In this document: positions 1 through 5,110 of the stretch, one piece after another
How the letters are laid out: every line of letters starts with the position of its first letter
Numbering within the stretch: the first letter of the stretch is position 1
Origin: Acidobacteriota bacterium
GTDB lineage: Bacteria; Acidobacteriota; Terriglobia; Acidoferrales; UBA7541
Length of the DNA: 5,110 bases
Reading direction: 5' to 3'
NCBI GenBank assembly: GCA_019239815.1
Contig: JAFAZL010000526.1
Span: forward strand, 1 to 5,110
The notes under the pieces: model-generated
Told to the model about the DNA's origin: nothing
Databases searched by the model: none
The model's input: only the letters and a program-made list of their open reading frames with translations
Program-made: the position numbers and the translations under genes

Positions 1-300
1 CTCCACTCCAAAACCGATGCGGCCATCCCGATACGGCTGAGTCTTCACGCGCACCACTCGCGCCGTACAACAAGTCATTCGCGCCTCGTCCCCGGTGACT
101 TCCGCCGGCAATTTCAGCGTCGCCTCGATCGGCATCCCCATCTTCAGCGGGGCCGACGTCGCAAAATAGAATCCGCCGCGCGAAACGTTGATCGCCTCAG
201 TAAAATGATCGCTTCTGTCTCCCGCGAGACTCATGGTTCGAAATCGCAGCGGCGTGCGAATGTTAAAGCGTGTCAGCACTCGTCGTTCGGATGCATCCAT
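1..300 (-). CDS. PilZ-domain protein (3' part beyond window edge)
   Basis: The reverse strand is open from an ATG at 300 to the window edge, giving 100 codons with no stop. The protein begins MDASERRVLTRF and carries both PilZ signatures: RxxxR at R7-R11 (RVLTR) and NxSxxG at N38-S40-G43 (NVSRGG). It ends in DGRIGFGVE, which resembles the last strand of the PilZ barrel, so most of one domain is present. PilZ domains of this type bind cyclic di-GMP and pass the signal to motility, exopolysaccharide or secretion partners. No signal peptide or membrane segment is visible, so it is probably cytoplasmic. The start is supported by a GAGGAG Shine-Dalgarno sequence at 310-315 on the same strand, 9 nt before the ATG. 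Whether another domain follows cannot be seen. The family call is firm; the cellular target is unknown. Confidence 0.88.
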   Translation of the reverse strand, partial: MDASERRVLTRFNIRTPLRFRTMSLAGDRSDHFTEAINVSRGGFYFATSAPLKMGMPIEATLKLPAEVTGDEARMTCCTARVVRVKTQPYRDGRIGFGVE

Positions 301-362
301 AGGGGAGGTCTCCTCGGGACAATGAAAATGGGCAGTTTTCACGATTGAGGAAGGGGAGCCCA

Positions 363-390
363 ACACTAGCAGAGGGACGCGCGAGGTCAA
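363..390 (-). promoter_or_regulatory. Candidate sigma70-type promoter for the left PilZ gene
   Basis: On the reverse strand TTGACC (385-390, 5 of 6 matches to the -35 consensus) is followed after 16 nt by TAGTGT (363-368). TGC immediately precedes TAGTGT and gives an extended -10 element. A transcript would begin near 355 and carry a leader of about 55 nt before the ATG at 300. The -10 hexamer itself is weak (3 of 6), so this is a prediction by eye. Confidence 0.35.
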
Positions 391-428
391 GTGAGAATTC
401 GTTCATCACGCGTCACAAACCAATGTAA

Positions 429-463
429 CGACAATTTTCCACACACAACCAAAATTTGTGTCG
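429..463. repeat. Imperfect inverted repeat in the divergent intergenic region
   Basis: CGACAATTTT (429-438) pairs with AAAATT (451-456) and GTCG (460-463), leaving a 3-nt bulge and a 12-nt loop rich in CA. It lies between the divergent PilZ and dehydratase genes and could be an operator or a transcript hairpin. The imperfect arms make chance quite possible. I saw no other clear structure in the 283-bp gap 301-583 apart from the candidate promoter at 363-390. Confidence 0.2.
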
Positions 464-583
464 AAACGTGATACCCCCAGTGCCGAATCGAAAACGCGGG
501 TTCAACGAGAAATCTTTTGAACCACAACGCCACTCCATAATGGCTGTTCCCCGCATTGCGCGAATCCGCTACATAAGATATCC

Positions 584-1600
584 ATGAGCAGCCACACGGA
601 AACAAAAGTGGAAACGAAATCCAACACCCAGCCGGTAACCTGGGAAGCGATTCAAGCCGCGCACGCGCGCATCGCGCCGCGCATCCACCGCGCGCTCATC
701 ATGACCTCCTCATCGCTCAATGCGATGATCGGCGCTCAAGTCTTCTTCAAATGTGAAAATCTGCAAAAGACAGGCTCGTTCAAAATCCGCGGAGCGTCCA
801 ACGCCATCTTTTCGCTGACCGACGACGAAGTCCGCCACGGAATCGTCACTCAATCGAGCGGCAATCATGGCGCCGCAGTCGCCTGTGCCGCCGCGTGGCG
901 CGGCGTACCGGCCTGGATCGTGATGCCGAAGAATTCATCGGCCGTAAAACGCCAGGCCATTGAAGGCTATGGCGGCCGCGTGATCCTCTGCGAACCGACG
1001 ATGACCTCGCGCAACGAAACCTGCAATCGCATCCTGATCGAAACGCACGCCGCTCTCGTCCACCCGTTCGACGACGACCGCGTGATCGCCGGCCAAGCCA
1101 CCTCCGCCAAAGAGCTCCTCGAAGACGTCGTAGATCTCGACGCGCTCTTCGCGCCCGTCAGCGGCGGCGGTCTCCTCAGCGGCACCTGCCTCAGCGCCCG
1201 CGCGATCCGCCCAGCAACTCGCGTCTTCGGCTGCGAACCCGCCAACGCCGATGACGCTTATCGATCCATCACATCCGGCGCGCTCCAGTCCATCGATTCC
1301 GCCGACACCATCGCCGACGGCCTCCGCGCCTCTCTCTCCCCGCGCACCTTCGCCATCCTTCGCGAAAATCTCGCCGGCGTCCTCCGCGTCACCGAAGCCG
1401 AAATTATCTCCGCCATGCGCTTCATCTGGGAGCGCCTCAAAATCGTCATCGAGCCTTCCTCCGCCGTAGCAATCGCTCCCCTCCTGAATCCCGGCGCAGT
1501 TGCCGCTCTGAATCTTCCTCCACGTCCCGACGGCGCAAAACCAAAGCTTGCCGTAATCTTCTCCGGCGGCAACGTCGATCTCTCGCTCTTGCCGTTCTAG
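584..1600 (+). CDS. PLP-dependent threonine/serine dehydratase (serine racemase-like), no ACT domain
   Basis: 338-residue fold-type II PLP enzyme. It probably deaminates L-threonine or L-serine to 2-oxobutyrate or pyruvate plus ammonia; serine racemase activity is an alternative. Visible motifs: GSFKIRG with the Schiff-base lysine K67; SSGNHG at 91-96, which cradles the PLP carboxylate/ring; the phosphate-binding glycine loop SGGGL at 193-197; EPSSA at 290-294; and the C-terminal SGGN at 327-330. The length matches single-domain catabolic (TdcB-like) enzymes; there is no C-terminal ACT regulatory domain as in biosynthetic IlvA, so isoleucine feedback is unlikely. Family homology begins near residue 18, so the ATG at 584 leaves a short hydrophilic tail. 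There is no convincing Shine-Dalgarno sequence upstream. Oddities: A37-L38 replaces the usual Thr-Pro after IHR, and GQAT (170-173) replaces GQGT. It is apparently monocistronic and ends just before a strong terminator. Family is certain; substrate is not. Confidence 0.92.
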   Translation: MSSHTETKVETKSNTQPVTWEAIQAAHARIAPRIHRALIMTSSSLNAMIGAQVFFKCENLQKTGSFKIRGASNAIFSLTDDEVRHGIVTQSSGNHGAAVACAAAWRGVPAWIVMPKNSSAVKRQAIEGYGGRVILCEPTMTSRNETCNRILIETHAALVHPFDDDRVIAGQATSAKELLEDVVDLDALFAPVSGGGLLSGTCLSARAIRPATRVFGCEPANADDAYRSITSGALQSIDSADTIADGLRASLSPRTFAILRENLAGVLRVTEAEIISAMRFIWERLKIVIEPSSAVAIAPLLNPGAVAALNLPPRPDGAKPKLAVIFSGGNVDLSLLPF

Positions 1601-1623
1601 CCTTCGCAATCATCCAGAAAGAC

Positions 1624-1660
1624 GAAAACCCCGCAAGCCTTTCGAGCTTGCGGGGTTTTC
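1624..1660. terminator. Bidirectional intrinsic terminator between converging genes
   Basis: A perfect 15-bp inverted repeat, 1624-1638 against 1646-1660, encloses a 7-nt loop (CTTTCGA). The GC-rich core CCCCGCAAGC is flanked by AAAA on the left and TTTT on the right, so the hairpin works as a terminator read from either strand. It lies 23 bp after the dehydratase stop. In the other direction it is about 110 bp beyond the stop of the secreted-protein gene. It therefore probably ends both transcripts. Confidence 0.93.
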
Positions 1661-1770
1661 TTTATTGAGGAATCCAGAGGCAATCCGCGGTTTGGGTCGG
1701 TGGTTGGTGGGTTGCGGCCTGCCTCCGGAGGAGGAACGTTCGGAGTCCTTGTTGAGCTTGCTGAGTTCTC

Positions 1771-2211
1771 TTACTTGCCGTTCATCGCAATCGCGATGTG
1801 TTCAACCGTCGCCGGACCCTGCGCGATGACCTTCTCATTCAGCTTCGGCGCTCGGTACCGGAGATCGATTCCGAGATCCGCGAGGTACAGGTTGCTGATG
1901 TATCGCTCGCCGTTACGGCGCTCGACTGTCAGACTGCTGGTTTCACCTTGCTGTTTGCCGGAAACTGCCGATGTCAGCACGAACATGTATCCGTTCGGCC
2001 CATGCAGCAGGATCTTTGCCGGCATCGCCGTGGAGTTCAGCGTGAAGTCATACTCACCGGCCGGTAGTTCGGTGCCGTTCCAAATAACATCATTCGTCAA
2101 CGTGAACTGCCCTTTGAACACCGGTGCAGACTGGACGCGATTGGGAATCGCGAAAAACGTCACCAAGCCGATCACGGCGATGGCAACGATGCGTGAGATG
2201 TGCTTTTTCAT
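1771..2211 (-). CDS. Small secreted protein of unknown function (LPAGEY motif)
   Basis: 146-residue protein with a clear N-terminal signal peptide: basic MKKHISR, a hydrophobic core IVAIAVIGLVTFFAI, and a likely cleavage site around VQSA (residues 26-29). The mature part (about 117 residues) appears rich in beta strand and has the motif NGTELPAGEYDF (45-56). It contains no cysteine or obvious catalytic motif. I do not recognise a characterised family; similar LPAGEY-type secreted proteins occur, as far as I recall, in Acidobacteriota. It is probably exported to the periplasm or beyond. The frame stays open upstream to 2361, but the ATG at 2211 is preferred. It has AGGAG at 2219-2223 with 7-nt spacing and begins exactly at the signal peptide; the 50 upstream residues look non-coding. 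The stop is TAA. It lies downstream of and codirectional with the sigma54 activator, separated by 255 bp holding candidate control sites. Confidence 0.85.
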   Translation of the reverse strand: MKKHISRIVAIAVIGLVTFFAIPNRVQSAPVFKGQFTLTNDVIWNGTELPAGEYDFTLNSTAMPAKILLHGPNGYMFVLTSAVSGKQQGETSSLTVERRNGERYISNLYLADLGIDLRYRAPKLNEKVIAQGPATVEHIAIAMNGK

Positions 2212-2218
2212 GGTAGGT

Positions 2219-2223
2219 CTCCT
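2219..2223 (-). promoter_or_regulatory. Ribosome binding site of the secreted-protein gene
   Basis: AGGAG on the reverse strand, within AAAGGAGA, lies 7 nt before the ATG at 2211. It decides the start in favour of the signal-peptide methionine over the earlier in-frame ATG at 2361. Confidence 0.8.
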
Positions 2224-2260
2224 TTCGACCTGCTTCGCTCGATCCACACCCACGGAAAAA

Positions 2261-2276
2261 GCATCTCGAAGACCAT
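2261..2276 (-). promoter_or_regulatory. Candidate sigma54 (-24/-12) promoter of the secreted-protein gene
   Basis: Read on the reverse strand, ATGG, then ten bases, then GC and a run of T give the invariant GG-N10-GC spacing of sigma54 promoters. The -24 part keeps TGG and the -12 part reads ATGCTTTTT against the usual TTGCTTT. The expected start site near 2250 would leave a leader of about 40 nt before the ATG at 2211. The outer bases of the -24 element (TGGTC rather than TGGCA) do not match well. A competing weak sigma70-like pair (TTGCTA, then TACTTC) lies further upstream. The nearby sigma54 activator gene raises plausibility, but the match alone is modest. Confidence 0.33.
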
Positions 2277-2367
2277 CCAGGGAACAGCACATCAGCTTCA
2301 TTGAAGTATTGAAACGAAACGACTTAGCAAAGCGAACGGAGGTGCTGCATCGCTGGAACACTCAGAA

Positions 2368-2407
2368 ATCTATCCGATCAGATAGATCGGTCTATCTATC
2401 AAGATAG
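2368..2407. repeat. Alternating CTATC/GATAG palindromic cluster, candidate upstream activator site
   Basis: CTATC at 2370-2374, GATAG at 2381-2385, CTATC at 2392-2396 and GATAG at 2403-2407 alternate in orientation with an exact 11-bp step. A further overlapping CTATC lies at 2396-2400. Larger palindromes are nested here: ATCTATC/GATAGAT (2368-2374 with 2381-2387), CCGATC/GATCGG (2374-2379 with 2385-2390) and GATAGA/TCTATC (2381-2386 with 2391-2396). The cluster lies about 160-195 bp upstream of the secreted-protein start and 60 bp beyond the 3' end of the activator gene. No T tract follows it, so a terminator is less likely than a protein-binding site. The repeats are directly visible; the binding role is inferred. 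Confidence 0.6.
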
Positions 2408-2466
2408 GATTGCGAAAAGGATGGGAATGGAGAATGAAAAGCAGAACAACACAGGAGGAAGACGGC

Positions 2467-4404
2467 TTAGCCCTGACTCTTCTTCTTCAGCGCCAGCCGC
2501 AAATCCAGATTCCGTATCAATCGGTGCAAATAGTTCGAATGCACTCCCAGCAGCCGCGCCGCCTCGGTAATCTTCCCTTCCGACTGATCCATCGCCGTCA
2601 AAATCAGCTGCCGCTTCAACTGCCGCACCGCCTCGTGATACGTCGACGACCGCATCGACTGCGCCGGCGTCTCATGCAGCGTCTCCGGCAAATCCTCTGG
2701 CAAAATCATTCCTGACGAGCCGAGCACGACCGCGCGCTCCAGCGCATTCTCCAGTTCGCGAACATTCCCCGGCCAGTCATACTGCTTCAGCAGTGTGCCT
2801 GCGTCCGTCGAGATGCCCATAATCCGGCGATTGCATTTCTCTGCATACTTCGCCGCAAAATAGTTCGCGAGTTGCGGAATGTCTTCTTTCCGATCGCGCA
2901 GCGGCGGCATCGTGATCGCCACCACATTCAACCGGTAGTACAGATCCTCGCGAAACGTACCTTCTCTCGTGGCAGTCAGCAAATTCTTGTTCGTCGCCGC
3001 AATTACGCGAATGTTCAACGGAATCGACCGCGTACCGCCAACGCGCATGAAATCGCGTTCCTGCAACACGCGCAACAGCTTCGCCTGCAGCGCCGGACTG
3101 ATCTCGCCCATTTCATCCAGGAAAATTGTTCCCGAATTCGCCATCTCGAGCTGGCCGCGCTTCTGCGTCACCGCTCCGGTAAACGCCCCGCGCTCATGCC
3201 CGAACAATTCGCTCTCCAGCAGAGTTTCGGTCAGCGCCGCGCAGTTGATCGCCACAAACGGCTGATCGCGCCGCCCGCTATTGCGGTGAATCGCCCGCGC
3301 ACACAATTCTTTGCCGGTCCCGCTCTCGCCGTAAACAAGCACCGTAGAATCCGTCGTCGCCACGCGCTCAATCAACTGATAGACCTCGCGCATCGCCGCG
3401 CTGTCGCCCACCATGTCGTGATCGAGGTCGACTTCCGCGCGCAGCCGCTGATTCTCGCTACCCAGCCACTCCACCTGCCGCGCGCTTTCCAGCGCCATCG
3501 ACGCGATGCCCGCAATCGCCGTCACCAACTGCAAGTCTTCATCCGAAAACCGCGCGCCAGGATTCGTCGTATCGAGATAAATCAGCCCGATCGCCTTGTC
3601 CAAGTTATTCAAAGGCACACACATCAGCGAATGCACCGCCCGCTTTTCCGGCTCACCCTCGCCAGCCTCCTGCGCCGAGCCAGCCGACCCACCATTCTTC
3701 TCGTTGCTAAGAATGGCCACGCCCTCTTCCAAAACCTGCCGCGCCAGATCGCGATCCACAGGCACCGCATGCTGTGGTCCCGCAACGCGATCCCATGCCA
3801 CTACCGACGAAAACTCTTCCGCATCCGATCCCACCAGAATCGCCCCGCGCTCCGCGGGCACCACATCAAAAATCATTCCGAGCAATTGCCATTGCAGCGA
3901 CTCAACATCCCTTATCGACCCGATCGCAGTGCTAATCTTCACCAGCGTTTGCAGATCGCGCGCCGTTCGCTCGCCACTCGGCAACGCCGCCAGCGCATCC
4001 GGCTGCAGATACCGGACGTCCCCGCCCTTCAGCCGCGTCTTGGCCGCAGCGTCGCTCACAGCCTTTGCCGTCTCGCTCAGCACAATCGTTCCGGTTTCGT
4101 TCTCCTTCGCCTCTTCGTCGTGGAATACAAATACCGAGCCCCCAACGACAACCTGATCGCCGGCCACCACAATCCTCTCCGTCACCGGCAACCCGTTTAC
4201 AAATGTCCCCGAGGTGCTGCCAAGGTCGTGAACCACAACGGCGCCGTCGGCCTCGCGCGTCAGCTTGCAATGCTGCGGAGACACCAAACTGTCATCCAGA
4301 ATGAGTTGGTTGGACATCTCGCGGCCAATCGTCAGCGATCCGTCCTCAAAGGGAAAGGTCGAATCGCGTAGGGGACCGCTGATCGCGGCGAGTCTAGGGT
4401 TCAC
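2467..4404 (-). CDS. Sigma54-dependent transcriptional activator, FHA-GAF-AAA+-Fis HTH
   Basis: 645-residue bacterial enhancer-binding protein. An N-terminal FHA domain (about 3-95) has IGR at 26-28, SPQH at 42-45 and GTFVNG at 66-71, consistent with phosphothreonine binding. A GAF sensor domain (about 150-308) contains a Gly/Glu/Ser-rich insertion at 234-255, followed by a short helical linker (306-328). The AAA+ domain (about 330-565) has Walker A GESGTGKE (359-366), the sigma54-contacting GAFTGA loop (406-411), Walker B FLDE (428-431), [10 protein letters not shown] (484-493) and [10 protein letters not shown] (544-553). A Fis-type HTH (about 608-635) ends in NYLHRLIRN. All catalytic motifs are intact, so it should hydrolyse ATP to open sigma54 promoters. 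There is no response-regulator receiver domain; input is probably a phosphorylated protein at FHA and/or a ligand at GAF. The start is GTG with no obvious Shine-Dalgarno sequence; an in-frame TGA shortly upstream rules out a longer form. Confidence 0.96.
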   Translation of the reverse strand: MNPRLAAISGPLRDSTFPFEDGSLTIGREMSNQLILDDSLVSPQHCKLTREADGAVVVHDLGSTSGTFVNGLPVTERIVVAGDQVVVGGSVFVFHDEEAKENETGTIVLSETAKAVSDAAAKTRLKGGDVRYLQPDALAALPSGERTARDLQTLVKISTAIGSIRDVESLQWQLLGMIFDVVPAERGAILVGSDAEEFSSVVAWDRVAGPQHAVPVDRDLARQVLEEGVAILSNEKNGGSAGSAQEAGEGEPEKRAVHSLMCVPLNNLDKAIGLIYLDTTNPGARFSDEDLQLVTAIAGIASMALESARQVEWLGSENQRLRAEVDLDHDMVGDSAAMREVYQLIERVATTDSTVLVYGESGTGKELCARAIHRNSGRRDQPFVAINCAALTETLLESELFGHERGAFTGAVTQKRGQLEMANSGTIFLDEMGEISPALQAKLLRVLQERDFMRVGGTRSIPLNIRVIAATNKNLLTATREGTFREDLYYRLNVVAITMPPLRDRKEDIPQLANYFAAKYAEKCNRRIMGISTDAGTLLKQYDWPGNVRELENALERAVVLGSSGMILPEDLPETLHETPAQSMRSSTYHEAVRQLKRQLILTAMDQSEGKITEAARLLGVHSNYLHRLIRNLDLRLALKKKSQG

Positions 4405-4642
4405 AGGTGTAAGTGGCCCAGATTTCCCAGCCTTCTTTCAGGCTGAGGCGGGTAGGCCGCATAGTTTACATCGACTCCCCGGCACGCGCCATACCTTCGC
4501 TCCCCGAAGAAATCTTAGCTCCTCCAATTCCGCCGCCCTGACCTCGCGACACATAAATTTTTTATTGCGGCAGGTGTATACAGTGGTACGCTTCCTCACT
4601 GGATTGTCACCGTTTTGTGTCCACAAGGTCGGAGGGTAAGAA
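4405..4642. promoter_or_regulatory. Divergent regulatory region between activator and right PilZ gene
   Basis: This 238-bp gap separates two genes transcribed away from each other, so it must contain a promoter for each. It holds an AT-rich block near 4551-4566 in otherwise GC-rich DNA, the palindrome GTATAC (4576-4581) and a weak inverted pair CAGTG/CACTG (4581-4585 with 4597-4601). I could not assign well-spaced -35/-10 or convincing -24/-12 elements on either strand. No coding sequence is supported here. Confidence 0.4.
4631..4635 (+). promoter_or_regulatory. Ribosome binding site of the right PilZ gene
   Basis: GGAGG lies 7 nt before a GTG codon at 4643. No ATG lies at a suitable distance, so this strong Shine-Dalgarno sequence decides for the GTG start. 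Confidence 0.75.
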
Positions 4643-5110
4643 GTGAGCGCAGCAGCCAGATTCTCGGGCATCGAGTCCCGGCGAAGTACCCGCATTGATC
4701 GCACCGTCCCCCTGGTTGTCGTGGGACAAACCAAACTCGGTTTGTCCTTCCAGGAGCGCACATCCGCCGTCAGCCTCAACCTGCACGGCTGCCGGTATCC
4801 ATCGCGCCACGATTACGCCGTAGGTTCCTGGATTGGCTTGCAAGTGCTTGAGGCCAATGGAGAAAACGCTGCGCCTGTGATGCGCGCCCAGGTGCGCTCG
4901 ATCCATCCTCCGATGAGTCCTCGTGAGTTGTACCAGATCGGTGTCGAACTCGAAGCTCCCGCCAACGTCTGGGGCGTGCCCTCACCACCGGACGATTGGT
5001 TGCGGTTGCTCGGAATTGACCCCTCCAAGGCGCACGACTCGAGCTCTGCGCCGGCCCCCGCCTCCGAACCGGATCATGCGCATGCACCCGAAGCCAGCGC
5101 CGCCCCGCCC
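4643..5110 (+). CDS. PilZ-like domain protein with degenerate second motif (3' part beyond window edge)
   Basis: Open from a GTG at 4643 to the window end: 156 codons without a stop. The N-terminal part resembles a PilZ barrel, with RxxxR at R13-R17 (RRSTR), a following strand VPLVVVGQ (22-29), and SLNLHGC (44-50) where the (D/N)xSxxG motif is expected. That gives S44-x-N46-x-x-G49, with the D/N and S positions swapped, so c-di-GMP binding is doubtful. YQIGVELE (97-104) looks like the late barrel strand, followed by PPDDW (115-119). From about residue 128 the sequence becomes rich in Ala, Pro, Ser and His, like a flexible linker; what follows lies outside the window. No signal peptide is visible. 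It is divergent from the sigma54 activator gene. The PilZ-like fold is likely; ligand and role are unknown. It could also be a non-binding adaptor of the PilZ superfamily. Confidence 0.8.
   Translation, partial: MSAAARFSGIESRRSTRIDRTVPLVVVGQTKLGLSFQERTSAVSLNLHGCRYPSRHDYAVGSWIGLQVLEANGENAAPVMRAQVRSIHPPMSPRELYQIGVELEAPANVWGVPSPPDDWLRLLGIDPSKAHDSSSAPAPASEPDHAHAPEASAAPP

Noticed and set aside
435..443. TTTTCCACA, one mismatch from a DnaA box
   Set aside because: A single near-match without a cluster, AT-rich unwinding element or dnaA/dnaN neighbours; no support for an origin.
387..605. A 72-codon reverse-strand frame in the divergent gap
   Set aside because: It overlaps the dehydratase start, resembles no family, and covers the candidate PilZ promoter region.
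935..1609. A 224-codon reverse-strand frame over the dehydratase gene
   Set aside because: Low-complexity Gly/Ala/Glu/Asp translation opposite a gene with clear PLP-enzyme motifs; a shadow frame.
1588..1784. CTTGCCGTTC occurring at the ends of both converging genes (near 1588 and 1774)
   Set aside because: Only 10 bp, inside coding sequence of unrelated proteins, with no further extended similarity; likely chance.
2212..2361. N-terminal 50-residue extension of the secreted protein
   Set aside because: It would bury the signal peptide inside the protein, while the ATG at 2211 has a well-placed AGGAG.
1700..2407. A 235-codon open frame on the plus strand
   Set aside because: It lies opposite the secreted-protein gene, which has a signal peptide and a good ribosome binding site. 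The plus frame shows no domain signature.
2368..2407. Palindromic cluster as a terminator for the activator gene
   Set aside because: Reverse-strand hairpins here are AU-rich and are not followed by a T tract, unlike the strong terminator at 1624-1660.
2872..4371. A 499-codon open frame on the plus strand
   Set aside because: It is antisense to the activator gene, whose reverse-strand frame holds FHA, Walker A/B and GAFTGA motifs in order. The plus-strand translation is Arg/His/Gln-rich without recognisable motifs and is a shadow of GC-rich codons.
4522..4545. A GG-N10-GC spacing on the reverse strand upstream of the activator gene (within GGAATTGGAGGAGC)
   Set aside because: The base before GG is not T and the -12 part reads GAGCT rather than TTGCW; matches only the bare spacing.

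Overview
The window looks like chromosomal DNA from a GC-rich, free-living bacterium. I suspect an Acidobacteriota member (Koribacter/Terriglobia-like). That rests on overall protein style: PilZ proteins of this kind, an FHA-GAF-sigma54 activator ending in an [13 protein letters not shown] HTH, and a small secreted protein with an LPAGEY motif. It is an inference; there is no rRNA or marker gene to settle it.

Layout, left to right. (1) 1-300, minus: N-terminal 100 codons of a PilZ-domain protein that runs off the left edge. (2) 301-583: divergent intergenic region with a plausible sigma70-type promoter for the PilZ gene. (3) 584-1600, plus: a PLP-dependent threonine/serine dehydratase or serine racemase-type enzyme with no ACT domain. 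(4) 1624-1660: a strong 15-bp bidirectional terminator shared by the converging genes. (5) 1771-2211, minus: a small secreted protein of unknown function. (6) 2212-2466: its upstream region, holding a candidate -24/-12 (sigma54) promoter and, about 100 bp further upstream, a cluster of alternating CTATC/GATAG words with an exact 11-bp step. (7) 2467-4404, minus: an FHA-GAF-AAA+-Fis sigma54-dependent activator with all key motifs intact. (8) 4405-4642: divergent regulatory region. (9) 4643-5110, plus: a second PilZ-like protein with a degenerate second motif, cut by the right edge.

How the genes may work together. The activator and the secreted-protein gene are codirectional. The gap between them carries the parts of a sigma54 target: a GG-N10-GC promoter and a palindromic upstream site at the usual distance. 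The best hypothesis here is a compact module in which the FHA/GAF activator directly controls the secreted protein. The two flanking PilZ proteins hint at c-di-GMP-linked surface or motility control nearby, but only the left one has an intact ligand motif. The dehydratase appears to be an unrelated metabolic gene. No mobile element, CRISPR array, tRNA or rRNA was recognised.
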